From Spirochaetaceae bacterium (GTDB lineage: Bacteria > Spirochaetota > Spirochaetia > Treponematales > Treponemataceae), in contig JAFZVC010000058.1 of assembly GCA_017618015.1 (NCBI GenBank), forward strand, positions 21,457 to 85,456: a stretch of DNA of 64,000 bases, in the 5' to 3' direction. The position numbers and the translations under genes are program-made. The notes under the pieces were generated by a model. It worked only from the letters and a program-made list of their open reading frames with translations. It was not told where the DNA came from and did no database searches. Below are positions 9,088-17,916 of this stretch, in pieces. Each line of letters starts with the position of its first letter. The stretch's first letter is position 1.

Positions 9088-10941
9088 CTAGTTACCAAGA
9101 ACAACATCAAGCTGATTGTTAAGCTCTATGACAATCTGATCGGACGGATTAAGCGCAAGAACCTGCTTAAGGTAGTACTGAGCTTTTCTGTAGTCGCCCG
9201 CGTCAAGGTAGTATGTATAAAGCGCGAAAAGTGCATTTCTGTTTCTTGGGTTTGAAGTAAGGCTGGAGCGAAGGTCAGCGAGCGTTTTATCGGAAGAAGT
9301 CTGCAGCTGGCTTCTTTCATAGTAAAGAATACTTTTCAATTTTGATGAAGCCGCGGGCAGACGCTTTTCTATGATGGCAAGAGCCTGTGTAGTATTTCCT
9401 TCAGCTATAAGGACTTTGATGTAGTACTCAAGGACACTCTCGTTCGTGTTGCTCTTTTCATACAGCTCGCGTATTATCACGGAGGCTTCATCAACGCGAC
9501 CAATGTTCAAGCATGTCTCAACATAAAGAAGCTTTACGTCGTCGGAGCCGTCGGAAGCAAGAAGGATACTGCTCGCCTCGTATGCGTCATACCACGACTC
9601 TTCGCGAATTGCTTCCGTTACTTTTACCTTCAGCGCGGCGGGGTTTCCCGGGTTCGCCCTAAGCACCGGGGCTACAAGCTCCGAAGCTGTCCAGCCGTTT
9701 ATCAGCGTGCCTGTTTCCGAAGCAATTTCCGCGGCGAGCAGAATAACTTCCTCGTCATCGGGGTAGCGGGTAAGCGCGTCCTGCACGACAGAAGCCGCCT
9801 GCGATGCGTTCTTGTTCCAGGTCAGCAAAAGCTTTGCTTTAAGAAGAAGGTAGTCGCGGTTCGTCTTGTTCGTCTTGGCGTAAACATCAAGCAGCGACGA
9901 CACTTTTATGTACTCGCCCTTGTTGTATAAGATTTTTGCACGGAACAAGACATATTCCGTGTTGTCCGGCTCACGCTGAAGAATTTGAGCGACGAACATC
10001 TCTGCGGCGTTCATGTCGCCAGTAGAATAGGAAGTCTGCGCGCACAGTTTAAGGACTTCCACATTGCTTGGCTGAACGACATAAAGCCTGTCTGTTATAG
10101 ATTTTGCGTCTTCAATTCTTCCGGCAGCGATGAACGCATTCGCGGCGGCGCAAGACGTTTCAAAGCATGTAATATCCAGCGTATACGCTATTTCGTACTC
10201 AATAAGGGCATCGGAGTTTTTTCCCTGACGCGAATAGAGCAGTCCGTAAAGATAATGCAGGAGTACGGAATCCTTGTATTTTGAATAAGCTTCATCAAGA
10301 GCATTCTTAGAGTCTTCGAAAAAGCCGGTCCTGTCTTTTTGCGTACAAAGCAGGAGCGACGGTATGACGAGCGTGAAAAAGTCAGCGTTTCCGGCGCTTG
10401 TGTCGTATACGCCCATCTTAACTGAGTCCACCGCCGCCGTATAATCGTTGTCAGGCAAACCGGACGGAACTGTCCAGGAAACTGTTTCTGACTGCCACGC
10501 ATATTTCATTATTGCTGACATTACAAAAAGAAGAACTTTCTCTTCTTCTGTGTACGAAGACTCGTCCGCTTTTTGGAGCGCGGCGGCGGCGGCACGCAGC
10601 GAGGCAGGAGAGCCCTTCATTGCATTATTAAGGATATCAGCGTTTATATTTTCAAAATACGAGGTTTTCTGGCGTACAGTAGGAAGCACCACAGAAGCGG
10701 GCTCCACTACTGTTTTGGGAGCTGGCGTGGGTTCTGGCACTGTTTCTGGCTCTGGCTCCTGCCTCGCTGGAGCGGGTTCTGGAACTGGAGTCGTTACCGG
10801 CGGTTCCGTGACGGGTGCAACTTCCTTTACAGGCGAGGGCGAACTTTCAGAAGCCTCCCCGTCTGAAGCACAAGAAAGGAACATGCACGAAACTGCAGAG
10901 AAAAATAGTAATGGAATCAGGAACTTTGTCCTAATCTTCAT
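9088..10941 (-). CDS. TPR-repeat lipoprotein with proline-rich linker
   Basis: A signal peptide ends in the lipobox-like LSC (MFLSCASD), so the protein is probably lipid-anchored in the envelope. A Pro/Glu/Val-rich linker of about 45 residues (repeated PEP and PVT units) spaces the anchor from a helical body of about 500 residues built from tetratricopeptide repeats, ending with YRKAQYYLKQVLALNPS. TPR arrays bind partner proteins; the partner is unknown. Start codons ATG 10944 and ATG 10941 are adjacent and lie inside the end of the upstream membrane-protein gene, which implies translational coupling. Its stop is 68 nt before yajC, and co-transcription with the Sec genes is possible. Confidence 0.75.
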   Translation of the reverse strand: MKIRTKFLIPLLFFSAVSCMFLSCASDGEASESSPSPVKEVAPVTEPPVTTPVPEPAPARQEPEPETVPEPTPAPKTVVEPASVVLPTVRQKTSYFENINADILNNAMKGSPASLRAAAAALQKADESSYTEEEKVLLFVMSAIMKYAWQSETVSWTVPSGLPDNDYTAAVDSVKMGVYDTSAGNADFFTLVIPSLLLCTQKDRTGFFEDSKNALDEAYSKYKDSVLLHYLYGLLYSRQGKNSDALIEYEIAYTLDITCFETSCAAANAFIAAGRIEDAKSITDRLYVVQPSNVEVLKLCAQTSYSTGDMNAAEMFVAQILQREPDNTEYVLFRAKILYNKGEYIKVSSLLDVYAKTNKTNRDYLLLKAKLLLTWNKNASQAASVVQDALTRYPDDEEVILLAAEIASETGTLINGWTASELVAPVLRANPGNPAALKVKVTEAIREESWYDAYEASSILLASDGSDDVKLLYVETCLNIGRVDEASVIIRELYEKSNTNESVLEYYIKVLIAEGNTTQALAIIEKRLPAASSKLKSILYYERSQLQTSSDKTLADLRSSLTSNPRNRNALFALYTYYLDAGDYRKAQYYLKQVLALNPSDQIVIELNNQLDVVLGN

Positions 10942-11515
10942 CATCACTGTCGGCAATCACTCTTTTCGTAGAGTTTTCAGCGTTATACGAATGCTGCATA
11001 TAAACATACACTATTATAAGGATTATTCCCAATAAAACAACAAAAACAGGCCACCACTGAGCGACAAAATAACGGAATGACACGCCTGCTATTCCCAAAG
11101 AGAAGATAAGGAACAATCCGCCAAGCGCAATGAGTCCGACAGTCGGCACAAGTATAGACGCATATAATTTTTTTCGGCATTGAATCGAAGCTACAAAATA
11201 GGAAACTCCGCATAAAATGACGTAAATCGGCCACATTTTTTTCATAGGAGGGGTCAGAGTACTGAAAGACACGATCAAAGAAAATAAGCCGGCGGCAGTA
11301 AGGAAATAACCAAGGAAAAAAAGCCATACAAGCTTATTCCGGGTATATGAAGCAAACAGACATATAGCACCAATGATTATGATACCGACAGGTATAACTA
11401 TCAGCATATTTGGCTGAACTTTAAGGGCTATACATAATAGCATGGCTATTCCAGCGACGACCAGAAATATTCCGGTGCCAAGAATAACATCATGAGTTTT
11501 TATTCGTGCGCGCAT
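10931..11515 (-). CDS. Multi-pass membrane protein, unknown function
   Basis: A 194-residue protein with about six hydrophobic helices in pairs and a short charged C-terminal tail ending DSDDED. The motif WPVFVVLLGIILIIV resembles the short repeated membrane pairs of DUF5668/LiaF-like proteins, but this is only a resemblance. The ATG at 11515 is placed 6 nt after a perfect TATTCT -10 box with no ribosome binding site. The 3' end overlaps the TPR lipoprotein gene by 11 nt, so the two are an operon. Confidence 0.65.
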   Translation of the reverse strand: MRARIKTHDVILGTGIFLVVAGIAMLLCIALKVQPNMLIVIPVGIIIIGAICLFASYTRNKLVWLFFLGYFLTAAGLFSLIVSFSTLTPPMKKMWPIYVILCGVSYFVASIQCRKKLYASILVPTVGLIALGGLFLIFSLGIAGVSFRYFVAQWWPVFVVLLGIILIIVYVYMQHSYNAENSTKRVIADSDDED

Positions 11516-11521
11516 ATATAA

Positions 11522-11550
11522 AGAATACACAAAGAAACCAGTCTTGCCAA
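11522..11550 (-). promoter_or_regulatory. Leftward leaderless promoter sharing its -35 with the divergent gene
   Basis: Minus strand: TTGGCA, 17 nt, TATTCT, then 6 nt to the ATG at 11515. The -35 occupies 11545-11550, over the same bases as the rightward -35 (11544-11549). Confidence 0.65.
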
Positions 11551-11572
11551 TAAGTTTTGTGCATGATAAAAT
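11544..11572 (+). promoter_or_regulatory. Rightward leaderless promoter for the TPR lipoprotein
   Basis: TTGCCA, 17 nt, TAAAAT, then 6 nt to the ATG at 11579. No Shine-Dalgarno is present. The heptamer TTGCCAA serves as -35 for both divergent genes. Confidence 0.65.
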
Positions 11573-11578
11573 AGAAAT

Positions 11579-12616
11579 ATGCTATTAAAAAAAGCGAACA
11601 TAGTTTTTTTTGCGTTTTTTTTCGTAATTATCGTATGTTCATGTTCAACTGAAACCGAAACAGGATACCGCAGGGAGCTTCTAAACCTGCTCGAAAACAC
11701 CAGTCTGGAAGAAGAAAGCCGTTTTTCTGTCATAAATCAAATTTCACAGGGAATGCTCGGAAACAATGAGACAGATGAGCTTATACTTTTTCTTACAGAT
11801 TACGTAAATCAAAATCCTGATGATAAATACAACGCTTACTGGCTGCTTCTTACGGCTTATACATACCAAAAAACAGGCGCAGATGCAGTTGCGGCCTTAT
11901 ATTTTCAAAGGATACTGAACTCTTACGACGATATCATCGTCAAAGACAAATCCGTCCATCTTCTTTGCCTGCAGAATCTTATTCAAACTTCCACCGCACC
12001 GACGGCACGAATCAGGTATTTCACAAAACTTATAAACGAATACCCGGACAGCGTTAACAAAACAGAGCTTTTTATGCGGTTAGGCGAAGAGTACAAAAAA
12101 ACAGGCGATTGGAACCAGATGCTCCGATGTTACTCCGACTTCCTTGCAAGAAGCGACGCGGCGGAAATTCAAATTGCGGGCATGCCGAACGCCTACTCTA
12201 CGGCAAAGCATATTGTCGATTTCAACAACTCTTCAAAAGACTGGACTTTCGAAACGCTTGATGACCTTGTGACCGCCGTAAAAAGGGCAATTTCCAGATA
12301 TGAGCCGAACAAACTTGAAAGCTACAAGTCAAAAATAAACTTCTTCTCTATGTCATGGCGGCAGGACGAAATGCAGGAACACAGCATTGCGAACTTTACG
12401 ATGAAGGACTTTATGACTGGCTCCAACCGCATACGGTATAACGAGGAGCTTAGCGAATCTTCCACGCCGGACGAAGCTTTCTTAAGAACATGGGGCTGGA
12501 GTACAACATACGTAAACGTCTGGTATCTTTATTTCAGGAAAGTAAACTTTCCGCTTGACCCGGAAATTCACGGCAGATGGGAATGGGCTGGAATATATTT
12601 CGGCGAGAAGCTATGA
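11579..12616 (+). CDS. TPR-type lipoprotein
   Basis: A short basic N-terminus, a hydrophobic core and the lipobox-like VCSC (C around residue 22) mark a lipoprotein. The 345-residue body is helical, with tetratricopeptide-like units (WLLLTAYTYQKTGADAVAALYFQRIL; LFMRLGEEYKKTGDWNQMLRCY) and a C-terminal domain with many Trp and Tyr residues (TWGWSTTYVNVWYLYFR). I do not recognise a named family for that domain. Its stop overlaps the start of the MltD-like gene (ATGA at 12613), so the two are translationally coupled and may act together on the cell wall. Confidence 0.72.
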   Translation: MLLKKANIVFFAFFFVIIVCSCSTETETGYRRELLNLLENTSLEEESRFSVINQISQGMLGNNETDELILFLTDYVNQNPDDKYNAYWLLLTAYTYQKTGADAVAALYFQRILNSYDDIIVKDKSVHLLCLQNLIQTSTAPTARIRYFTKLINEYPDSVNKTELFMRLGEEYKKTGDWNQMLRCYSDFLARSDAAEIQIAGMPNAYSTAKHIVDFNNSSKDWTFETLDDLVTAVKRAISRYEPNKLESYKSKINFFSMSWRQDEMQEHSIANFTMKDFMTGSNRIRYNEELSESSTPDEAFLRTWGWSTTYVNVWYLYFRKVNFPLDPEIHGRWEWAGIYFGEKL

Positions 12617-13671
12617 AATCCTCTACACGCGTCAAGTTTTATATCATCTCTGTTATTCTATGCTTTGTTTTTTTTCATCAAGCGTTTACCCTTCAGCAAG
12701 GAGATTCCTTCACAACGTATGAATTCCTTGATATTGAGTACCAGGACCATAAGCTGATAGATAAATTCCGTAACGAGTATTCATCGGGGTTCGGGCTTAA
12801 AAAACTTCAGGAAACACTGGAAAGGGCTGCTCCGTACCGCCCGTACATACGCAGGAAACTCATGGAAAAAGGCATGCCGCTCTGCCTTGAGTTTCTTCCC
12901 ATCATCGAGTCAAACTTCAACACAAAAGCCATGTCGAAGTCTGGCGCGGCGGGGCTATGGCAGTTCATGGAGAACAGCATAACAGGCTATCTTACAAAAG
13001 ACGAGTGGGTTGATGAACGAAAAGACCCGTGGCTTTCGACCGATGCAGCGCTCGCCAAGCTTATGAGCAATTACACAAACCTGAAAGACTGGGGGCTTGC
13101 CCTCGCCGCGTACAACATGGGGCTGGGCGGACTTTCCAAAATCATTAAAAACACTGGAGCAACTTCCGTTTGGGAGCTTATTGACGGCGGCTACTTGAAA
13201 ACAGAAACAACAAACTACGTTCCAAAGTTCATAGCTATTGCAGACCTTATAACGAACGCATCATATTACGACCTCAATCTACCAGATTTTGACGCGACAA
13301 AAGAACTGAAGTTTTCCGAAGTCACAATTCAAACACAAGTAGGTCTTGAGCAGCTTGCTCTTTTTTCGGGCATAAGCATAACTGAATTTGAAGAACTGAA
13401 TCCGGCATTGTTATATCCTGTAACGCCTTACGGAAGAGCGTACACACTTCGTATCCCCAAAGGATCAGAAGAAAAAGTGGCAGAAGCGCTTGCCAAACTG
13501 AACACCTTTTCAGCTGATATATACGTCGTAAAGCAAGGTGATACGCTCTGGGGAATCTCCAGACGGTACGGACTTACCGTAAAAGAACTTTGCGAAGCAA
13601 ATAATATTTCAGAAAACGGAATTCTTCGTATAGGGACGAAACTTTTTGTGCCGATATTAAATAAAGAATAA
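12613..13671 (+). CDS. mltD: MltD-like lytic murein transglycosylase with LysM domain
   Basis: Lytic transglycosylases cleave the MurNAc-GlcNAc bond of peptidoglycan and leave a 1,6-anhydro end. An N-terminal signal/anchor (about residues 5-25) is followed by an SLT domain: FLPIIESNFN (catalytic Glu), SGAAGLWQFM and ALAAYNMGLGG. One LysM repeat binding peptidoglycan closes the protein (VVKQGDTLWGISRRYG...). At 352 residues from ATG 12613 it is shorter than Escherichia coli MltD and has one clear C-terminal LysM. The start overlaps the upstream stop as ATGA. Confidence 0.9.
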   Translation: MKSSTRVKFYIISVILCFVFFHQAFTLQQGDSFTTYEFLDIEYQDHKLIDKFRNEYSSGFGLKKLQETLERAAPYRPYIRRKLMEKGMPLCLEFLPIIESNFNTKAMSKSGAAGLWQFMENSITGYLTKDEWVDERKDPWLSTDAALAKLMSNYTNLKDWGLALAAYNMGLGGLSKIIKNTGATSVWELIDGGYLKTETTNYVPKFIAIADLITNASYYDLNLPDFDATKELKFSEVTIQTQVGLEQLALFSGISITEFEELNPALLYPVTPYGRAYTLRIPKGSEEKVAEALAKLNTFSADIYVVKQGDTLWGISRRYGLTVKELCEANNISENGILRIGTKLFVPILNKE

Positions 13672-13703
13672 ACTTCTTACGTGCCAATGAGGTTTCGAGA
13701 ATT

Positions 13704-15059
13704 ATGACAAATATAAAGAGATTTTTCATACCCGCGCTTTTCCTGGCTGCTTTTTTTTCAGCTTACGCGCAAACCAGCATTACAAGCTATTCATCGACCG
13801 TATCCTCTGAATGTTCCGTCAATTGGATAGACAAGACATTCGGCTCTGTTCTTTCGATTTCCGACAGCAACGGCATAATAACACCATCTGAAAGAAAAAA
13901 CAGCGAAATCATGATATCCGAGAAGATGGCATTCCTTATCAAAGATCCCCTGCTTTCGCTTTTTGTCGATTCAGCCAACACGCTTGGTGATTATGTACTT
14001 CAGAACACAATAACGAACGAAAAGCTTATTTCAATCATTAACGGCAGCACATTAAAACCAGGAACATACACTTCATCAATGAAGCAAGTTATGATGAACG
14101 CCTCTTTCAATTTGGACGAAGTAGGTAGCCTTATGATAATGCACAACACTCCCTACTCTCCTACTCTTCCGATTGAAACCGTATCATCAAAAAGCTATAC
14201 GGGCATTATTATCGATGCAAGAGGAACGCTGCCCGTACAGGGAGAATTCGTCAAATCTCTGGGCTATCCGTGCTTTTTCCCGAAAATTTGGGACGACACG
14301 ATGGAGCTCCTTTATGAGCGCAACATGATGGATTCAAAAACTGCAAAAGAAATAGGCATCGTTACTTACTCAAGTTCCGATGACGAGTCGTTATATAAAG
14401 ACAGAATCGGTAACAATCCGCTTCATATTTCAGCGCGGAAGATTTTCGGCACCAACAGGACTGATCCCGTTATCTCGCGTAACGATGCGCTTAAAATCCT
14501 TTCAATACCGGAAAATCTTGATTTGCTCAAAGAAGGCCGCATCGTAATTCTTCTGGATGAGGACGTTCTTGTTCATGCGCTTGCAGCCCCTGTAAAAACA
14601 AAGTCTTATTACACACACTACCGTGAACTTGAGCAGTTCGTTTATGAAAGCAAAATACCGGCAGAAGTTACGGAACAGGATGACGGCATACATATCTCTA
14701 TTGAAGATTTGAATTTCTATCCTGATTCAGAGGTTCTTCTGCCTGAAGAGGCAAGCCGCCTTGACCTTATAGCGGAAAAACTTGTTTCGCTGACGAAAGA
14801 CAACGAATACACGCTTCTTGTAGAAGGTCACACTGCTTCAGTTGGAAAGCCTACGGGCGAAATGAACCTTTCGTATCTTCGCGCGCAGACAATTATTGAG
14901 GAACTTGTTGCACGAGGCGTTAACCGTGATATTTGTGAAGCGAAAGGTTACGGCGGAACGAAACCTATTGGCGATAATGCAACTGAAGAAGGGCGCGCGA
15001 AGAACAGGCGCGTTGAGATAATAATCAGGCCAGTTGTAAGTTACGTACAGCGGATGTAA
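13704..15059 (+). CDS. OmpA-family envelope protein
   Basis: A cleavable signal peptide (cut likely after AYA) precedes about 310 residues of unassigned sequence. A C-terminal OmpA-like peptidoglycan-binding domain occupies roughly residues 330-450, with the signatures LLVEGHTASVG, NLSYLRAQTIIEELVARGV, GYGGTKPIGDN and GRAKNRRVEIII. The conserved Asp of TDxxG is replaced by Ala here (GHTASVG). The domain anchors proteins to peptidoglycan non-covalently. It follows the transglycosylase gene by 32 nt with a GAGG ribosome binding site and is closed by a strong hairpin, so the three rightward genes form an envelope operon. Confidence 0.88.
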   Translation: MTNIKRFFIPALFLAAFFSAYAQTSITSYSSTVSSECSVNWIDKTFGSVLSISDSNGIITPSERKNSEIMISEKMAFLIKDPLLSLFVDSANTLGDYVLQNTITNEKLISIINGSTLKPGTYTSSMKQVMMNASFNLDEVGSLMIMHNTPYSPTLPIETVSSKSYTGIIIDARGTLPVQGEFVKSLGYPCFFPKIWDDTMELLYERNMMDSKTAKEIGIVTYSSSDDESLYKDRIGNNPLHISARKIFGTNRTDPVISRNDALKILSIPENLDLLKEGRIVILLDEDVLVHALAAPVKTKSYYTHYRELEQFVYESKIPAEVTEQDDGIHISIEDLNFYPDSEVLLPEEASRLDLIAEKLVSLTKDNEYTLLVEGHTASVGKPTGEMNLSYLRAQTIIEELVARGVNRDICEAKGYGGTKPIGDNATEEGRAKNRRVEIIIRPVVSYVQRM

Positions 15060-15082
15060 AGCTTACTCACTTACACATAAAA

Positions 15083-15130
15083 AAACGGCGGATCCTTTAT
15101 GAAGTTCTCTTCATTAGGACTCCGCCGTTT
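15083..15130. terminator. Bidirectional terminator between convergent genes
   Basis: AAACGGCGGA pairs with TCCGCCGTTT, with inner pairing of ATGAAG and CTTCAT around a TTCT loop. T-rich sequence follows on both strands, serving the OmpA-family gene and the leftward lipoprotein gene. Confidence 0.85.
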
Positions 15131-15133
15131 GTA

Positions 15134-15166
15134 TTTTTAAGTGACGCTATAAAGCTCACTTAAAAA
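15134..15166. terminator. Second AT-rich hairpin after the leftward lipoprotein gene
   Basis: TTTTTAAGTGA and TCACTTAAAAA form an 11-bp stem with an inner GCT/AGC pair around ATAA. It starts 6 nt past the stop at 15172 and forms a tandem with the previous hairpin. Confidence 0.5.
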
Positions 15167-15171
15167 CGCAA

Positions 15172-15840
15172 TTAAAGACCGCTCTGTGCAAGGATTGTCT
15201 TAACATTATTGAAAGCAGCCTGCTGTGCTTCTGTCATGTTAGGATCTTCCTGAGCCTTCTCGATCTGGTCGTGAAGCTGCTTGTCAAACATTGAGCGTGG
15301 GATTGTGTAAAGAACGTATACACGATACTCATCTTTGTATGTGTTCTTAATATCTGGGTCATAAACACGGATATAGCTCCACCAGTCGCTCATTTTCTTT
15401 GCGCCTGTGAAAGCAACATCTGTACTTGTCTTAACTACGTTCTCGAAATATGTTCCATAATCGTCTTCTGGAGCACCAACAGCAGCACCTACGAAGAGAG
15501 ACTCAACTCTTGTCTCCATTTCGCGTGCGATAATCTGTGGAACTTCAAAACCATTAAGCCAAGCCTGTGCAGCATTAAGGTTCTGTGCAGCTGTCTCTGC
15601 TACGAAACAATATTCTTCAGTGAAATCAGAAAGCTTCTCAACGCCTCTAACACCAGAAGCAACATACGTATCAACCCAAACAGGAAGAGTCGTTACGCCA
15701 AGAGCTGTACCCTTGTGCTCAAGAATCTCTGTTTTAACTCTACTTGTCAGTTCTTTAGGCTCTGGATCCGAAGATGCACAGCTTGCGAAAAGCAGACAAA
15801 CTACAAGAACAGCACCAAAAATCTTAAAAAATCTGTTCAT
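15172..15840 (-). CDS. Lipoprotein of unknown function (222 aa)
   Basis: Signal peptide with lipobox FASC (MNRFFKIFGAVLVVCLLFASCAS). The mature part is mixed alpha/beta with WVDTYVASGVRGVEKLSDF near the start and EYRVYVLYTIPRSMFDKQL toward the end, a pattern loosely reminiscent of LPP20-type outer-membrane lipoproteins, though I cannot assign it. An ATGGAGG ribosome binding site precedes ATG 15840, and a good promoter (entry at 15887) suggests strong single-gene expression. The gene is bounded on its 3' side by a double hairpin. It is probably an abundant envelope protein (inference from the strong signals and common codons). Confidence 0.75.
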   Translation of the reverse strand: MNRFFKIFGAVLVVCLLFASCASSDPEPKELTSRVKTEILEHKGTALGVTTLPVWVDTYVASGVRGVEKLSDFTEEYCFVAETAAQNLNAAQAWLNGFEVPQIIAREMETRVESLFVGAAVGAPEDDYGTYFENVVKTSTDVAFTGAKKMSDWWSYIRVYDPDIKNTYKDEYRVYVLYTIPRSMFDKQLHDQIEKAQEDPNMTEAQQAAFNNVKTILAQSGL

Positions 15841-15886
15841 TATAAAACCTCCATTTCAGTTAGTCCAAAATCATCAGACATTCATA

Positions 15887-15915
15887 ATTATATCACATAT
15901 AACACCTGTTGTCCG
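15887..15915 (-). promoter_or_regulatory. Promoter of the 222-aa lipoprotein
   Basis: Minus strand: CGGACA, 17 nt, perfect TATAAT. The predicted leader is about 40 nt and contains an ATGGAGG ribosome binding site, so this gene has a conventional leader. Confidence 0.55.
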
Positions 15916-15969
15916 CAAAGTGTCACAAAAAAAAATTAAAAATTTAAGAATTCGTAAAGAATTCACAAA

Positions 15970-16491
15970 TTAGAAGCGATAGCGTACCCCAGATGAAAAG
16001 CAGAACGACATTCCGAAATCATACGGAAATTCAGTGATATAACCGAACTGGACCGGTACAGAAAGATGACGCCACCATACGAATTCCATGCCTACCCCAA
16101 GAGACGTAACAGCATTAACGTGCACTTCGTTTTGCCATAACGTCAGATCCGGCTCCCACTCATGTACGGACTCATTTCTAACATTGACTCCGCCGGAAGC
16201 CCATACATAAAGCCTAGAGTTCAAAGTTTCCGTAAGGCTGGCGGAAAAAACGCAATACTGGTATTCGGCAAGAACGCTCATCTGATCGCTCTGCACTCCG
16301 GCAGAAACCATCAGAGCATGATTACCGAACCATTGGTGGTAACTAAGTCCTATCATATTGAACTTACCAACGATGTAATACATACCGAGAGCAGCACTTC
16401 CGTCACTTTCTTCATCTGCAACAGTACCTTCCGCAAAAAGAGGAGTAACAAGAGCCAGCAAAAGAAGAATAACTACCGCAGTTTTTTTCAT
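15970..16491 (-). CDS. Small outer-membrane beta-barrel protein
   Basis: A clear signal peptide (MKKTAVVILLLLALVTPLFA) is followed by about 150 residues with alternating polar and aromatic residues typical of membrane beta strands. The chain ends in YRF, the C-terminal aromatic signal used by the BAM complex. ATG 16491 was chosen because GGATGGAAG lies just upstream; a further in-frame ATG four codons earlier overlaps that ribosome binding site. At 173 residues it could form an eight-stranded barrel. Function unknown. It is divergent from the MFS gene. Confidence 0.72.
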   Translation of the reverse strand: MKKTAVVILLLLALVTPLFAEGTVADEESDGSAALGMYYIVGKFNMIGLSYHQWFGNHALMVSAGVQSDQMSVLAEYQYCVFSASLTETLNSRLYVWASGGVNVRNESVHEWEPDLTLWQNEVHVNAVTSLGVGMEFVWWRHLSVPVQFGYITEFPYDFGMSFCFSSGVRYRF

Positions 16492-16542
16492 ATCAACTTC
16501 CATCCTATATCAAATCTGTATTAAGAAAATATTACATAAGAA

Positions 16543-16571
16543 TTGTATAATAAACAACTCTATGGTATAGT
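16543..16571 (+). promoter_or_regulatory. Leaderless promoter of the MFS permease gene
   Basis: TTGTAT, 17 nt, TATAGT, then 6 nt to the ATG at 16578. No ribosome binding site and no nearby alternative in-frame ATG (the next is codon 25). Confidence 0.65.
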
Positions 16572-16577
16572 TTTTAC

Positions 16578-17834
16578 ATGGAAAAAAAGTCTGATGCGCG
16601 CTTATGGACGCGCGATTTTACGATAATCACAATTGGCAGCGCCATTTCGATGTTCGGAAACTCTCTGGCGAACTTCGGCATGAGCCTTATGGTTCTTGAC
16701 TATACACAATCGACACTGCTCTATGCCATTTACATAGTGCTATACACTTGTCCGCAACTTATAAGCCCGATAATTTCCGGTGCGATTCTTGACCGCTTTT
16801 CGCGCAAAAAGATGATTTACATCCTTGATTTCATAAGCGCGGGAATTTTTACTATGATGGGAACGGCGCTTATGCTCGGCTTTTTTAATTACGTGCTGTT
16901 CGCCGCCGTTAGCTTTTTGCTCGGAGTTATAGAAAGCGTCTATTTTGTAGCATACGAAAGCTTATATCCGCTTCTTGTGAGCGAGGGCAACTTTCAGAAA
17001 GCGTATTCAGTAGCAAGCTTTCTTGAAACAGTTTCCGCTTTCATGGTTCCAGTGTCTGCGGTCGTTTATAAACTTATCGGTATTGGTCCGATTATGTTTT
17101 TGGACGCGCTTTCATTTTTGATTGCGGCGATTTTTGAAACACAGATTAAACAGGAAGAAAAATACGTAGACAAGCAAAAAGAAAGCATAGCCGGAGAGAA
17201 TCTTTCATATTCGAAACGTATGCTTTCTGATATAAAAGACGGATTTTCATATCTTTCAAAAGAACGCGGACTGCTTGCGATTGCGGTTTATTTCTTTTTC
17301 AGCAATCTTGCCGGCGGCGCAATGAACGTTATGTGCCTGCCCTATTACAAAAGCACGTTCGAAAACGGCGAATTTCTTTATATCATTGTATACGGAATGT
17401 CTTTTGTCGGAAGGGCGATAGGCGGCATGCTCCACTATAGGATAAAGCTTCCTGTTAAATACAAATTCTCGATAGCACTTTTTGTTTATATTTTCCTCGG
17501 GCTTGTTGACGGAACCTATATGTTCATGCCGATACGGCTTGCCATGACTTGCTGTTTTTTCAGTGGTATGGGCGGTATAACGAGCTACACGATACGAATT
17601 TCATCGACTCAGAATTATGTACCTGACGAGATGAAAGGAAGATTCAACGGCGTTTTTTTGATTCTTGCAACTGCCGGTGCGCTGATAGCGGAGCTTATCG
17701 CAGGACTTCTTTCTGAAATAATGGATGCAAGATTTGTCGTCCTTATTTTCAATTTGATTGCGGTAACCTCGGCGATTGTCATAATCGGCGGAAATAGAAA
17801 GAAAGTCGCAAAAATATATAATACAGATAATTAG
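16578..17834 (+). CDS. Major facilitator superfamily permease
   Basis: The 418-residue protein has about twelve membrane helices with the MFS A-motif variant GAILDRFSRKKMIYILD between helices 2 and 3 and a longer central loop around residues 190-220. It resembles MFS_3/MefA-like exporters in length and opening sequence (FTIITIGSAISMFGNSLANFGMSLMVLDYT). The substrate cannot be read from sequence; drug or metabolite efflux is the family norm. It starts right after a promoter without a leader and has no obvious operon partner; copA begins 82 nt further on with its own ribosome binding site. Confidence 0.85.
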   Translation: MEKKSDARLWTRDFTIITIGSAISMFGNSLANFGMSLMVLDYTQSTLLYAIYIVLYTCPQLISPIISGAILDRFSRKKMIYILDFISAGIFTMMGTALMLGFFNYVLFAAVSFLLGVIESVYFVAYESLYPLLVSEGNFQKAYSVASFLETVSAFMVPVSAVVYKLIGIGPIMFLDALSFLIAAIFETQIKQEEKYVDKQKESIAGENLSYSKRMLSDIKDGFSYLSKERGLLAIAVYFFFSNLAGGAMNVMCLPYYKSTFENGEFLYIIVYGMSFVGRAIGGMLHYRIKLPVKYKFSIALFVYIFLGLVDGTYMFMPIRLAMTCCFFSGMGGITSYTIRISSTQNYVPDEMKGRFNGVFLILATAGALIAELIAGLLSEIMDARFVVLIFNLIAVTSAIVIIGGNRKKVAKIYNTDN

Positions 17835-17916
17835 CGCGAACACTGGCGCAGTAGAGATTTTGGATATTTTACTTTTCCGATATTTTTTGTTACATTTAGT
17901 TAGCGGAGATTAACAG

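Noticed and set aside
15935..15969. GAATTC repeat as terminator of the small outer-membrane protein gene
   Set aside because: The stem is only 6 bp of AT-rich self-complementary sequence; T-rich sequence follows on the minus strand but support is too weak for a feature.
17835..17916. Copper-responsive operator before copA
   Set aside because: Only a direct repeat of GATATTTT is seen; no CopY- or CueR-type site could be recognised.
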